A stretch of DNA of 64,000 nt from Knoxdaviesia capensis (GCA_001510575.1 LNGK01000002.1:155271-219270), one strand, 5' to 3'; shown: positions 1 to 11,900, counted from the first letter of the stretch. Notes: generated by a model from the letters alone, not told the origin. Program-made: numbers and translations.

Positions 1-1974
1 ACCTGCAGATTACGTCGCAAGAAGTGTGATGAGGGCTCGCCGTGCTGTACTGCCTGCCGCAACTTGGGACTCAAGTGCGAGTATAAGCGGCCTTCGTGGT
101 GGAGCAACGGTGAACAGCGCAAGAACCAGAAGGAAGACATCAAGGTGATCATCAAGCGCAAGAAGGCTACCGAGAAGACCGCATCCTCGGTCGCCGGTGC
201 TCCTCCTTCAACTGCCAGCTCCATGTCGGGTGCTCCCTCGATCGTCTCTTCACCACCCGGCCTGTCTCACTCGCGGCCGACCTCTGCCACCTTCTCGGTC
301 TCGTTGGACCGCAACCGTTCCGCTTCAATCGACTCTCACTTCTCCTCCTTCAACTTCAACAGCCCGCCTACTGTTAGCGACTTCACCCCTTACTCTGCCA
401 CCATCCCCGACATGCTGTTCCCCGATACTGCCGACTTCTCTCCCTATGAGATCGACGTCAAGACTGAGCGGCAGATGTTTGTCGACGACGTGCCTACCCT
501 GCGCGAGTCGACCATCTCCACCTTCAGTGCCTTCCACTCTCCTCCGCCTCCCGGCTCCATCCTCGGCTCCAACGATTGGCCTTCGACCACTGACATCTAC
601 GCCGAGAAGGCTGCCGCTGCTGCCGCCGCCGCGGCCGGCGACGAGATGGACACCACCGACTCGATCAACTGCACCTTCTTCGACTTCTCGCGCGGCGAGT
701 CCCTTTCGGCACAGCCCGTCACTCTCGAGCTCACTGAGCGCGACCAGTTCCTCCTCAACCACTTCGTGCAACACGTGCTGCCCATCATCTTCCCCATCCT
801 CGACATCACCCACCCCGGTGCTGTTGGCTCCGACCTCATCATCCCCTCCCTCCAGCAGAACGAGTCTTACCTCCACTGCTGCTTGAGCATTGCTGCCCAG
901 CACCTCAAGGCCACCACCAACACCGCTGAGTTCGACCAGGATGTGATGAAGCACCGCTTCGACACCATCTCGGCGCTCTGCAACGCGTTGGGCCGCGATG
1001 AGGAGCACCAGGCCATCCTGGAGGCCACTCTGGGCCTCATCTTCTTCCAGTGTGTTGTCGGCCGCTTCGATGATAACCTTCCCGATATCTCGTGGCACCA
1101 GCACTTCCAGGCCGTCATCAGCCTGGTGCAGAAGATGGAGCTGCCGCGCATCATCTGCGATGCCAGCGCCACCATGCTCCAGACTCCCTTCAACATGACC
1201 CTGACCTCGTGGATTGACATCCTGGGCTCGACCGTTCTGGGTCGTGCGCCGGTCTTCGCCCACACCTACCGGGAGAAGCACCTGTCCACCAACAACTCCA
1301 GCCTTGGTCTGCGCGAGCTGATGGGCTGCGACGACCGCGTCATGTATCTCATCTCCGAGATTGCCTGCCTCGAGACTCTGAAGCTCAGCGGCATGGACGA
1401 GATCACCATCTGCCAGCACGTGCACGCTCTGGGCGACCAGATCGGCCTCACCGAGATTGGCGAGGAGCAGCCCCAGATGATCCACGCCGTGCAGGGCACC
1501 CCGGCCTACTCCAAGCAGCTGTCGCGCAACATCACGGCGGCGTTCCGCCTGGCTGCGCGCATCTACCTGTGCAGCATGGTTCCCGGCTTCAGCCCTAGCC
1601 AGATGTCGTGCATCCGCCTGGTCGACAAGCTCACCGGCATCCTGCAGTGCATCCCCACCGGCGCTGGCGGCTTCGACAGCAGCCTGGTGTGGGTGTACCT
1701 GATTGGCGGCTCGGTCAGCCTCCCGCAGAGCAGCCTCCGCGTGTTCTTCGAGGAGCGCGCGGCCGAGCTGGGCGATCTGGCCCAGCTGGGCTCGTTCGGC
1801 CGCGTCGCCTCGGTTCTCCGCGAGACGTGGGCGCAGATGGAGCAGGCCATGACCTGCGCGGTCGACGGCTCGCAGTCGCCGGGCTCGGACGGCAGCATCG
1901 CCGACATCATGGTGCCTTACATCCACTGGCGCGATGTGATGCGCCTGAAGGAGTGGGACTTCCTCATTCTGTGA
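1..1974 (+). CDS. pro1: Zn2Cys6 transcription factor, PRO1/ADV-1-like, 5' partial
   Basis: The frame is open from base 1, so the start and the first zinc-ligand cysteine lie left of the window; 657 residues are visible up to the TGA at 1972-1974. Window codons 2, 9, 16, 19 and 26 are cysteines 2 to 6 of a Zn2Cys6 binuclear cluster (C-x6-C-x6-C-x2-C-x6-C, with RLRRKKCDEG), followed by the basic linker YKRPSWWSN. Codons 60-115 are Ser/Pro-rich, codons 204-212 are nine alanines, and from about codon 240 to the end runs the helical fungal transcription-factor domain of the DUF3468 type (PF11951), ending WDFLIL. The linker and end resemble PRO1 of Sordaria and ADV-1 of Neurospora, nuclear regulators of fruiting-body formation and cell fusion; that name rests on memory of the family, not a search. 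The family membership is secure, the orthology likely. No intron is needed in the visible part. Confidence 0.9.
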   Translation, partial: TCRLRRKKCDEGSPCCTACRNLGLKCEYKRPSWWSNGEQRKNQKEDIKVIIKRKKATEKTASSVAGAPPSTASSMSGAPSIVSSPPGLSHSRPTSATFSVSLDRNRSASIDSHFSSFNFNSPPTVSDFTPYSATIPDMLFPDTADFSPYEIDVKTERQMFVDDVPTLRESTISTFSAFHSPPPPGSILGSNDWPSTTDIYAEKAAAAAAAAAGDEMDTTDSINCTFFDFSRGESLSAQPVTLELTERDQFLLNHFVQHVLPIIFPILDITHPGAVGSDLIIPSLQQNESYLHCCLSIAAQHLKATTNTAEFDQDVMKHRFDTISALCNALGRDEEHQAILEATLGLIFFQCVVGRFDDNLPDISWHQHFQAVISLVQKMELPRIICDASATMLQTPFNMTLTSWIDILGSTVLGRAPVFAHTYREKHLSTNNSSLGLRELMGCDDRVMYLISEIACLETLKLSGMDEITICQHVHALGDQIGLTEIGEEQPQMIHAVQGTPAYSKQLSRNITAAFRLAARIYLCSMVPGFSPSQMSCIRLVDKLTGILQCIPTGAGGFDSSLVWVYLIGGSVSLPQSSLRVFFEERAAELGDLAQLGSFGRVASVLRETWAQMEQAMTCAVDGSQSPGSDGSIADIMVPYIHWRDVMRLKEWDFLIL

Positions 1975-2660
1975 TTGCTTTTTTTCTTCAGCGTTCTCAC
2001 ACCGAGAAAAAAGATATCCCTCCGGCAGGGGTTTCTTGACTACTGCACGGCGGACTTGTCTTTTTTCTTACCCTGTTTTGCTCTTTTCTGCTTCTTCTTC
2101 TTTTCTTTTTTTTATCGGGGTTTCAACCTTAGAGAGGCTGCGCCGCGAGGTGCCTGAGAACCTTTTTTCTACTTTTGAGAGAGAGAGCGCGCTGGAGGCT
2201 CTGGAATATTTCTTTTGACACACTTGGACTTGGACATTGGACACTTTTTAACTGGATACCTTTTTTTCTTCTTTTCTTTCGGGGACGAGGTGGAAGATGC
2301 AACGACGGGATGGTTTGAAATGATGGGATGTGAACGGCCACTTTTGGTTGGCGATACACGGGACTTTTCATTTCTCTCTTGGTTTTGTTTCTCTTTTCCT
2401 ATCTTCTGGGGAAGGCCGGCTTCATTGTACATTTTTCTTTCTCTATAATACCACTTGGAGGGAATAGGAAGATCCGCTCGAGGGCGAGCAAGGACTTCTG
2501 GACGGGTTTTGCTTTTTTGTCTTTTTTCTTTTCTCTTTTGGTCGCTGGGTTTTTCTTCCTTTACGATAGCGATTCATCATGGCGCATTCTTGTTTCTTTT
2601 GGATCTTGGTTTCGATTTTTTCTTGAAGCACTGTGATACCTTATTTGAGTGAAAAAAAAA
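1975..2660 (+). other. 3' untranslated/terminator region of the Zn2Cys6 gene
   Basis: Downstream of the stop codon the plus strand is strikingly T-rich, with repeated runs of CTTTTCTT type, and ends in an A-run near 2650-2660. This is the usual look of a fungal 3' untranslated region and polyadenylation zone. Open frames of 60-87 codons here are products of the T-rich composition and are not proposed as genes. The exact cleavage site cannot be read. Confidence 0.5.
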
Positions 2661-2783
2661 AACCAGAAATCAATCAAACCTTCTTTGGTTTTGTTGTGAA
2701 ATGTGTGCTACAGATACATGGCATGGCGATCGAACTGGCGTGGGCTGGCTGACTTTGGGTGTAAGTGAGAAACGTGTAAGTTG

Positions 2784-2802
2784 TTAGGGTTGGTAGGGTT
2801 AG
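2784..2802 (+). repeat. telomere-like (telobox) pair
   Basis: TTAGGGTTGGTAGGGTTAG reads as two imperfect fungal telomere units. It is an interstitial site far from any visible chromosome end. Similar AACCCTAA boxes recur at 24153, 30469, 31671, 51337, 54005 and 60894. Confidence 0.6.
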
Positions 2803-2924
2803 TGGCTTAGTGGCTCACATGTAACGTTCACTCTCTGGCGTTCTTGAAGGCGGGAAGAAAAACGACGATCCATTGCCGACCCGTGTGAATATTTCGCTTA
2901 TCTAGATTAGCCAGGACGTGCGAG

Positions 2925-2941
2925 TGTGCGTGCGTGCGTGC
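2925..2941 (+). repeat. GTGC tandem repeat
   Basis: Four tandem copies of GTGC, followed by CGAGCGAGC. A similar short run lies at about 6711-6728 near the promoter of the next gene. Confidence 0.8.
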
Positions 2942-5900
2942 GAGCGAGCATGCGGTAGATCAATCAAGTCGGGATTATACAGGTGCTATACGAGCGTTGA
3001 GATGAGAGAACGGCCATTGGATTTGCCGCGGGTGAATCCTGCGCGTGTATTGTAGATTAGGGGGGCTCTGGCCAGCGGGGCCTGCGGTTTCTCAATATCA
3101 AAAGCTACAGTGGTGCATATAGTGTCTGGTGAGCCCAGTGTAGATCACATGGCCCCGTATAAGAGATGAGGGGAGAGAGGAAGGGTTTAATATACGGGGA
3201 GTAATATAGGGCCTCGCTGCCGCGTGGGTAATATCCAGGCCGTGTGGGCGTGAAAATTGTGGAAGTCGGAGGGGCAGTTAGTCTAGAACAGTGCGTATAT
3301 GTAGTTCTGAGAAGCGGGAAATGAGCCGGCCGTGATGTGATCTGTGTGTTCGGCCGGCGATAACGGACGGCGGAGGGGGGCTCGGGTGCTGGACGTACCC
3401 GGGCTACATTGCGAGAGCAAGAGGGGAAGGCAATCTCCGGCAAAGGTTCTGCGGGCCCCCTTGGGAGTGTTTATGCACGGGGAAAGAAGACGAAGGAGAT
3501 GACGACGAGAAAGAGGAGTGTGTGGATGGGGTTAGTGTGTGCGCTCATCACTCGCGTGCGTGGTGAGTGTCATGTAAAGTGGGATGCGGCGAAGCTGGGA
3601 TGTCAGAGTCCGCGGAGGATTATGAGTGGGAAGATGAGTGATCCTTCCGAGGGTGCACTCTATTCTACAGCCTCAACACCCACACATTCTCACTTTACGA
3701 AACTGGACAATATCTTTCACTTGGCACATATATCCGCAAAACGGAAACTATTCTCACCGGACGAGAAGCACCCGCGGATGTCTCTCCTGTGCTGCGCTCG
3801 TTCTTCCCTTACACGGGCGTGGTGGTGCACACGGACATTTGGCCGAGGTCGCAACGATGCGTGCGTCCACCACTCAACGAAAAAAACACATGCACGGCAC
3901 CGACGACAACGGCCGGATAGATAGAAAGAGCAAAAATGAGAGCAGAGTACCGCCGAAGTGTGTTTAAGTGTCTGCAGATGCTGTGTAAGAATACACTCTG
4001 CTGCTGTGCCACCGTTCCTAAATGGAGGGGGGGATGAGAGAGGTCTGTGCCGGCACTGGCGAAAAAGAAAGAAAACACACGGGGAGGGTTGTCGATTTCA
4101 TCCAAGATTCCCTGTTTCTTCGAGCTTTATCCGGTGCTGCCGTGACTGATGACGGCCGCGTGCGTGCGGGCTTTGAGATGTGACCCGCGGTGTTATCTGA
4201 CCACCGCAGAGTTTCTCTTGTGAAGATGTGCGCGGGCTGATGTGTGCAAGGTGGTGTAATAGGATAGACAGACACAAGCGCAACACCGACGTGGGCAGAG
4301 GGCGGTGAGGAAGAGAAACGAGAGCCGCAAGGAAACGAGAAACAGAGGTGGCCCGGTACTTCGGCGCACAGCACAGATGCAGGCCGCCGCCGGACCACCC
4401 GCGGACGGGACCTTATATGGGCGAGGGGGAAGGGGAGATGCTCGGCAAATACAAAACGAAACACTGTGCCTCGTAGAGTCAGTCGCACACGCAGGCACTT
4501 CCGGGCTCTTTGTGTCGGCTCGGAACCTTGCGTCTTCGGGGTTTCCTGCGCTGGTGTCTGCATATGTACAGTGGAGAGCAGCCGGGCGGTCAGTACGTCC
4601 GTTTGGCCGTGGTAGCATGCGCACAGAATCTCCATGCACTCGCCCGACACCTGCGCGCGCAGGGAAAGGTGGACCCGATGCACTGCAACAGACGGTGCGA
4701 CATAGGGGAACCGGGACGAAACGGACAGCCGGAACACAGATAGCCTGTGATTGGACGAGAATGCAGCAGCACGACTTACACAATATCTATCAACTTCCCC
4801 CCGATCTGCCTGCCGCCGGTCGCAGGGTAGGGTTAGACGGCGTAAGGGTTACGTCGGCCGATGATCGCCGCTGCAAAGGCCGACTGGATATCAGACGAAG
4901 AAACCCGAACGAGAAATCGTAAGGCAGCAGACGACAAATGATCTGACCAAACCGGAAAACAAAGGAAATGTACAACTGGAGAGAAAAGCGCCAGCCCGCG
5001 CGGCTATTTTTAGCAGGTCGCTCACAAGACCACGAAAGTTCTGGAAGTCAAAGAACAAAGAAGAGGCGATGCGAAGTGGGAAGGCACGACCGAACAAAGA
5101 AACCGGAAGGAACGAAAAAGAGGTGGCCACTAAAATTCAGGTGCGCGCCAGCGAACAAACCACCGGGCCAAAGCCTAAACTGGTAGCGCGGAAGCACTAA
5201 ATTCCAGGGCACATGGTGGCACTAGCTGGCTCCTGCCTGGCCAGAAAACAAAGCGCCAGGAAAAAGCCGCCGGCCAATAAAACACGCGCGCCAACCCGCC
5301 CGGCGCCTATTTCTAAACGTCACCCATCGTGCAACGCCAGCCAGTCGTTCCGATCTTACAGGGTCGTCGTGGAAACAAAAAAGACAAAGGAAGAAAGCTC
5401 ATCAGTCCCCTCCTGACGGGTCTCGCTCCTTTTCCATGAACAGACACACGATAATGGGGAGAAACACTGGACAACTGGCCTTTTGGCTCGGTCCGGGTCG
5501 ACTGGTGGTCCCCTGCTGGGCTGGAGGGGTGTCTTGCATCGAAATTGGAGAGCCATGGCAGGGAGAACAGCCCTTTTGCTCGACAAAGCGAGAGGGGACC
5601 GACCACCACCAGAGGGGCGAGGCATGGATGAGCGGGAATACACTGGGTGAACAGAGAGCAAAAACAACAGGCTACAAGTGAAGATGAGAATCGACACACG
5701 ATGCACTGCTGTCCACGGTGACAACGAGAGAGAGAGTGTGTCCAGCCCGACATCCGCTGCCATTCATCTTCTTGAAATCTGACAGCCGCCGAAACAAATC
5801 TGAGCCAGGGTCCCCCATCCACACACCCTCTCTCCCTTCGTTTCCTCACCTGCTTTTTTGCCCGGTCTTTTGACAGGCTGTGCATGCCCACCACCGCAGG

Positions 5901-6750
5901 ACTGACGTTGTCCTCCGCCTCACAGACACCCGCGCCGGCGACCATCGATTGGCCACCAGCGCCCCGGGTCCCGCCGATCGTGGTCCCTGTCCATTCTTCA
6001 AAGCTTATAGCGGCCCTCCGAGAAATTCTGTATGCAGGCCCTTGCGAGGTGGTTTGTATGGCTGAGGACGCCCGGCGTCGCGAGACAGAGCGTGCGTGTG
6101 GGCCAATCACGAGTTTCTAGTGCTGGCCCTGGGCCCGGATGAACGAGCTGGGTCGTTGAGGCGGAGTGGGCTCTCTTATCCTCTCTCGACCACCAAAGAC
6201 CTGCGGCTGTCCGAGAACAAAGCAGTCTGGCGCAGTTCGACTGGTCTTTGAGCGCGGCCAAGTTTAGAAAGTGTGGGCTGGAGCTAGCAGGTGGTGGTGC
6301 TCTTTGTCTCTCTCGTGGCCACACACGACACCCCAAAGGGCCAGCCAGCCCACTGCTCGAACCTTGCGATATGGCCGGGCTCCTCTCTCTCGCTCTCTCG
6401 CCCATTCGATGCGGTCGTGCCACCCCGTCCCCAAGCCACGACGAGAAACATTTCATGCGAGCTTATCATGCGTTTGTTTCCCCGGTGTCCCCAGTTCTTT
6501 CTTCGTCTTGTGTTTTTCTTTCTTCGTTTCTCCCTTTGACGCAAGGCTCTTCACACCCAATTTCAACCACGCTCTCCCGCCATTCGCTCCCTGCTCGTTG
6601 ATCCGGTTTTCTTTTCCTTTGTTATGACTCGGATTTCCATGCACGGGCTATCCATCATAATCGTCGCTTCTTTCTTCTCCTTTGTGGCGTGGGGTACTTC
6701 TGGAGTCTGGTGCGTGCGTGCGTGCGTGTGAGTGTGGCCAGAGTCCGGCG

Positions 6751-6760
6751 TATATATACT
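6751..6760 (+). promoter_or_regulatory. TATA box of the cysteine-rich membrane protein gene
   Basis: TATATATACT sits 370 bases upstream of the start codon at 7129. It is followed by a CT- and CA-rich leader (about 6790-7128) with no conspicuous long open frame, as expected for a long fungal 5' untranslated region. An intron in the leader cannot be excluded. Confidence 0.45.
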
Positions 6761-7128
6761 GGCGTCTCCGTGTCTTGGGGAACTCTTCTTGCGCCCACGA
6801 CGTGTTTCCAGAACTTCTGCTCCTGTTTCGCCATTATCACACAACTTTTATAGCTTCCGGTCACGCATCCCAGTCATCTCACAAACAAACTGCTGGACTC
6901 ACAATCGACTCATCGTTTCTTCGTCACTTGCTTCAAGCATACAAACTGCACACTATCCTGCGTCACTCCTACACTGCATACTCTGAACTCTTCGTACTTA
7001 TCCCCTCAGTCGCCCTCTTCTGGCCTCTCCAAGGCATACTGAATAGCCCAAAGGCACAGACTCTTCTCCATATATTGAGCATCAATTGTCATCCGTAATT
7101 TAATTACTACCTGTCAGTTCCACCTCAG

Positions 7129-8310
7129 ATGATTCTTCCATCCTCCCCGTGGCACGCCGCCGTGCTGGCCACCCTGCTGTCCCACGCCTCCGCCGCCGCC
7201 GTGCGCCCCCACACACTCGCCCCGGTCGCCGCGCTCTTCCAACGCGGCGTGATATGCCCGACCAACGGCCTGCTCTCATGCGGCGCGCCCCTTCCCGACA
7301 ACTTCTGCTGCCCGGCCTCCAGCCCGTTCTGCATCCCGCTGGCCGGCGCCACGACTGCCGTGTGCTGCACCGACTCCAGCAGCTGTGGCCGTATCCTGCC
7401 CATCTCGTGCGATCTCGCCCTGCAGGACCCCGAGCAGGACCTGGCCGCCGTGCTGAAGACCACCGTGCAGGGCGTCAAGCTGGCTGCGTGCGGCCTCGGG
7501 TGCTGTCCGTTCGGGTACTCGTGCGATGCGACGGGCAACTGCAAGATGGATGAGGACCAGTCGAAGGCTCCGAAGGGGGCGTCCAGTGCGCCGTCGAGCT
7601 CGGTGGCTTCGTCGACGAAGACCCCCAGCGCCACGTCGTCATCGTCGTCGTCGTCTTCTCCCGCGACCACCACCGCGTCTCCGACACAATCCAACGCTCC
7701 AACCCCGTCGGCAGTGTCCTCGTCCACACCCACAGCCGCAGACGCCGCACCGACGGAATCCCCAGAACCGGCAGAGCCCGCCACCTCCTCCGGCGTGTCC
7801 GCAGGCGTGATCGCCGGCGCAGTAGTCGGCGTGCTCGCCGCCGTCGTGCTCGCCGTCGCCGCCTTCATCTGCCTACGCCGCCGCCGCCGCACCTCCCGGC
7901 CCGCATCCTCCCCAGGCCCAACCATGACGCAGCGCCCGCGCCACCGCCACGGCGCCTCGGCCTCCATCGGCAAAATCAGCGACCCGATCCCGCAGCCCGG
8001 CGGCGTGCTGCGCTCCGACTTCATCCGCATGCCGCCCAGCCCCGCGCGCTCGGCCTCCTCGCAGCGCCCGCTGGTCGCCCAGGCCGCGCACCCCGCGTCG
8101 CTGCCGCGCACCCCGCCGGCCGGGCGCCGCCCGCCCGCGCGCGAGCCCAGCACCGAGAGCATCAGTGTTTTCGCCACCCCGGAGACGGTCGATCCGGATC
8201 GCCGCCGCATGACCACCTTCACCGACCTTATGGAGGAGGCTGATCTGAGCGATGTGCGGAGTGGGCGGCCGTATGTGCCCGGGTACACGGGGACGCCGGT
8301 GCGCCGATGA
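7129..8310 (+). CDS. cysteine-rich single-pass plasma membrane protein
   Basis: 393 residues in one exon; the ATG follows the leader with CCTCAG upstream. Residues 1-24 form a signal peptide with an alanine-rich cleavage region. Residues 43-138 contain 14 cysteines, several as CC pairs (60-61, 79-80, 125-126), and end in a granulin-like CCPFGYSC motif. Residues 140-222 are a Ser/Thr/Pro stalk including a run of eight serines, likely heavily O-glycosylated. Residues 225-249 are a Gly/Ala/Val membrane helix followed by RRRRR, the stop-transfer signal. The remaining 140 residues are a Pro/Arg/Ser-rich cytoplasmic tail. The layout is that of fungal wall-sensor-like proteins (Mid2/WSC type in architecture), but the cysteine module is not a recognised WSC domain. 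A role in wall sensing or adhesion is inference only. It is convergent with the F-box gene downstream. Confidence 0.85.
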   Translation: MILPSSPWHAAVLATLLSHASAAAVRPHTLAPVAALFQRGVICPTNGLLSCGAPLPDNFCCPASSPFCIPLAGATTAVCCTDSSSCGRILPISCDLALQDPEQDLAAVLKTTVQGVKLAACGLGCCPFGYSCDATGNCKMDEDQSKAPKGASSAPSSSVASSTKTPSATSSSSSSSSPATTTASPTQSNAPTPSAVSSSTPTAADAAPTESPEPAEPATSSGVSAGVIAGAVVGVLAAVVLAVAAFICLRRRRRTSRPASSPGPTMTQRPRHRHGASASIGKISDPIPQPGGVLRSDFIRMPPSPARSASSQRPLVAQAAHPASLPRTPPAGRRPPAREPSTESISVFATPETVDPDRRRMTTFTDLMEEADLSDVRSGRPYVPGYTGTPVRR

Positions 8311-8951
8311 TCAGAGTCTCATCTCTTTCTCTTCTTGTATTTCCTTTGTTTTAATTTTTGGTTAACACTCGCTTTTGAAGCGGTGTTTTTGGATTCGGAG
8401 TTCGGTCTTATGCTTTAGATACCAACCATCTTTTCGTTCTTCTTTTCGTTCTTCTTTTCTGTCCCTTCTTGGATTTTTCACACTCGGACTACCGAATTAG
8501 ACTTAATCTCTTTCTTTTGTTTCACGATACATCACACGAGCCAATCTCACAATACACTCTTCTCATTTTCAGATATAATCATCACATTAAAGTATCCGTA
8601 AAAGCTTCTAGAATGGTCGCTATCGCATGGGGGGTATTCAAGGAGTATCTCAAACGAGAAAAACAGAAAGAACATGGGCTGGAAATCAAGGGATATAAAT
8701 CAGAATATGTGAGCGAACAAGTATGTATCTGGGGTAGTATAAACAGCAACTGAAAAGCAAGGTAAGCCAAAAAAAGCGAAAAGTTCTCAGGGGATTAAGT
8801 CCACTTGAGACACTCATTAAGGGCCGTGAATACAATTGCAAAGGGTTAAAACATCAAAGGGAAGTATTTGAGGGCCCGAGCAGTCAATGCAGTGCGTGAA
8901 TCCAAAAGGAGACGAAACAGACAGAGGCGTCTAGTTAACCAAGACTAGCAA
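8311..8951. other. convergent 3' ends, no gene
   Basis: This 640-base spacer separates two genes that point at each other. It holds T-rich 3' untranslated sequence for the plus-strand gene and AT-rich candidate polyadenylation sequences around 8570-8600. A 94-codon frame (8469-8753) has no supporting features. Confidence 0.6.
8429..8460 (+). repeat. 12-bp tandem repeat, 2.7 copies
   Basis: TCTTTTCGTTCT is repeated at 8429-8440 and 8441-8452, with a partial third copy to 8460. It lies in the pyrimidine-rich 3' region of the upstream gene. Confidence 0.8.
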
Positions 8952-11900
8952 CTACATCACAACGCACCGCCGCGAGGTCGACGTCGGCTTCGCCTCGGGC
9001 CAAGAGTTATTCGTGATCGCAACAGTACTGTCCATATCCTCGGAACGAGCCTTGCGATTGCGCCTCTTGCCCGCACTCTTGATGGCCTTGTTGGCCTTCT
9101 TCGCGCGGGCAGCCTGGCTGCGCGAGCGACGCACACTCGCCTGCCGTCCGGCCCCGCTGCCGTACATGTTCTCGAGAACCTGCACCGGGGCGAGCGGCGC
9201 CATGGGATTGGGTGTGGAGCCTGATGGGTGCGCGGCTGCGGGAGCCGGAGGATGCGGGTGTCGGGGAACCGGCGCAAAGATGACCGGGTCCGGGCCCTCT
9301 TCCGATGTGTTGCGCTGGTGGCGCGGCGGGTCAAGCATGCCCTGGACACCCTTGGGGGTGCTGATAATCAGGGGCTGGTCCGGAGGCGGCGGGTACGAGG
9401 CAGTGAAGAACGAGGATGCGAAATCAAGGCGCGAGACAGGGTTCGAGCTCTGGCGGGAGGCCGGCAAGTCGCGAACAGCGCCAACCGGCACACGGTGGAT
9501 TTGAGTCGGTTGGTGCATCATGGGTGCTGACGACGACGCCGAAGATTCCTTAGACATAGTCGACGGCTGCACTGCTGAGGCCGGGTACTGCCGAGTCAAC
9601 TGAGGCAGCGGCATCTGCGTCTGGCTGTAGGACGAAGCCGAGCCAGTTGCGACGGCCGGCGCCGAGTACGGGTAAGACTGAGTAGAGATGACGGCAGGTT
9701 GAGCATTTGCAACGCGCGGCCAGGTCTGCACAGAGGACAGCTTCCGCGGCGTGGCAGGATTAGATGGGGCCGGCTGGAACTGAGCCTGTGGGCCAAGAAC
9801 TGCAGGCTGCATCCGAGGAGCTTGAGCAAGCTGCGGCATCATCTGCGACCAAGAGCCCGTAGAGGAGGAGGCAGCAGCGGGCGCATTGATAGGGAACGTG
9901 CTGCTGGTGCGCAGAGGTGCGGGATCCTGTGGAAGTGGGGGAAGTGGTGCGTTGATGTTCGGGATCTGTAGCTGCAGCCGGTCAGGAGGAGACTGCGGGG
10001 GTGTGAGACGGGAAACCCGACGCGCGTCGGGCGATTCCGGCATGACTGTGGATGAGCTGTTGAGATGCGGCGAACTCGGGGGTGACACATCGTAAAGATC
10101 CTCGGCGTCGGCTGCTTGGGCATTCGACAGTGCGGTCGACGAAGGGAGGTATGCACTTTCATACGACACGCGGCGCGGCGATGCCATAGAGCCCGCCGGT
10201 CCACATGTATCCTGCATAGCGCCAGCAGAAGCGCGCCAGAGATTGGCCGCCGTTGAGACCGAATTAGCCCAGGTCGACGGCGGGCCGCCAGGCACAAGAC
10301 TCGCCGGAACGCCATGGAGTCCCACAGCTGTGGGAGCAAGACCATACGGCCCGCTGGGCCCAGTCATTGTGGCACTCGCCCGCCGCAAGTCACGAGAAGA
10401 CGACACAGCCGGGGCGGGGGCGGGGGCGGCGACAAGGGCACCAGAGTTTCCATCCTTGGGAGGTGGGATAGATGAGTGGCGCAGGAATGCTGGCAAGTCG
10501 GTAGAATCCTCCTTCTGGTACGGCGGGGGCGGCGGAACCCAGTTATCGGCGTCGCTCTCATGCGGGTGCTCTCGCCGACCGTCAGCCCGGCGGTATGTGT
10601 GGCGCGAGCTGGAAGTAGTCTGCTGGACCATTTGGCGGTTGACGGCAGCAGCCGTGGCAGCACGGCGCAGGGTTGAGCCCGATCTGGGGCTGGCGTGCGA
10701 GTACGGCGCGTCGAGGGCTTCTTCCATCAAGCCGTTCTCACCGTCCTCGGACATCGGAGTCTGGGGAGGCTCGACGAGAACGGGGGGCACAACAGGAGGC
10801 ATGCCGATGCGCCGGGGAGCAAGGGGGTCAGCGTCACCTGAATCATCTGCACCGGCAGATGACGAAATGTTCGGGCCGGAGCGCATGGGAAGCACGGCCG
10901 AAGTTGGCAGCGGCGGCATCATGGGAAGTGGTGGCACAGCGTTCTGGAGGTGGGGACCAGCGCGGGTCGAAGTGGCAGTAGTGGCGGCTCGCAGCAGAAT
11001 CGAGCTACGCACACCGCCATGCTTCTGAACGACAGTCCGGCGACGAACAATGGCAACCTCGGTGGCCAGATCACGCTGCTCCTCCTCCAAAATCTCAGGG
11101 GCCTTGGAGCCGACTTCAATGGTGATCTGGGTCGTGACGCCGTCATTTGCGCTGTAGTCAAAGTCCAGAAGCAGGAGGCGCGCGCCGTCAACAAAATCCA
11201 CATCATCTTCTTCGGAAGACGGGAGAAACGAGCTGACGCCCTTGGCAGCCGCAACCAAACGCTCGCGGTTACCAGCACCAAAGCCTTCCACCCAGTGCAC
11301 GAGGCTAAGACCGGTAAACTCGGCGGCTTTGTGGCCACTGATAAAGGTATTGCGCTGTTTGTCGAGCAAGGCTTGCCACTGCGGCACCTGTGAGGCGGCC
11401 GAGTTTTCTCTGCGGGAGGACCGAGACTGGGCGCTGCTCTTGCGAGGAACACCAGCAGGAAAGATTCCGATGCCGTCGGAGAAACCAGCGGGAACTGATT
11501 CGGGGACGGCATCCAACTCCTCGGGCACGCCGTATATCCAAATTTCGTGGCCTTTGAAGCCGGCCGCCACCAAATCGCCAGTGTACGACGCAGCGGGCAG
11601 AGTGCACGGAAGCAGGATGGGATTGCTAGTTGGGTTCGGGATAGGGCCGGCGAAATAAGTAGTTCCGTTCCGCAAGTCGTCGAGCACCACGGCGCGGAAA
11701 GTCTCGAAGCTGCGGTCGTAGGTCAAGGCCCAGGTAGCCTCCTCGTGGATGGTGTTCTGAATAAGGACGGCATGGCTGCAGTCGCGGCTTGTGTTTGGGA
11801 ACAGGATCGAGCGGGTCCACAGAGCACTGGTATCGTTTTCGGCCAGAGCGCCTGGGTCGTAGTAAGGGGCAGTAATGACGACGGTGCTAGGCGGCGACGA

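Larger units (their letters stand above)
2661..6750. other. intergenic region, no gene seen
   Basis: About 4 kb between the regulator and the next promoter. Several open frames of 150-265 codons exist (for example minus strand 4018-4737 and 5313-6110), but none shows a recognisable domain, C-ending codon bias or a convincing start. The stretch holds two telomere-like sites (2784-2802 and 4828-4851), a short GTGC repeat, and G-runs near 3375 and 4027. Part of it may regulate the cysteine-rich gene at 7129; no specific site can be assigned. Confidence 0.5.

Noticed and set aside
325..1926. 533-codon open frame antisense to the Zn2Cys6 gene
   Set aside because: It is a shadow of the C-ending codon bias of the plus-strand gene, whose frame shows the zinc cluster and the activator domain.
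4018..6110. Minus-strand frames of 239 and 265 codons between the first two genes
   Set aside because: No domain, no coding bias and arginine/serine/cysteine-rich composition typical of noncoding translation.
7125..8288. 387-codon frame antisense to the cysteine-rich membrane protein gene
   Set aside because: Low-complexity Asp/Val/Gly-rich mirror of the Ser/Thr stalk; the plus frame has a signal peptide, cysteine pattern and membrane helix.
9022..9031. ACAGTACTGT inside the F-box coding region as a palindrome-family member
   Set aside because: Only ten bases, within coding sequence; too short to assign to the family.
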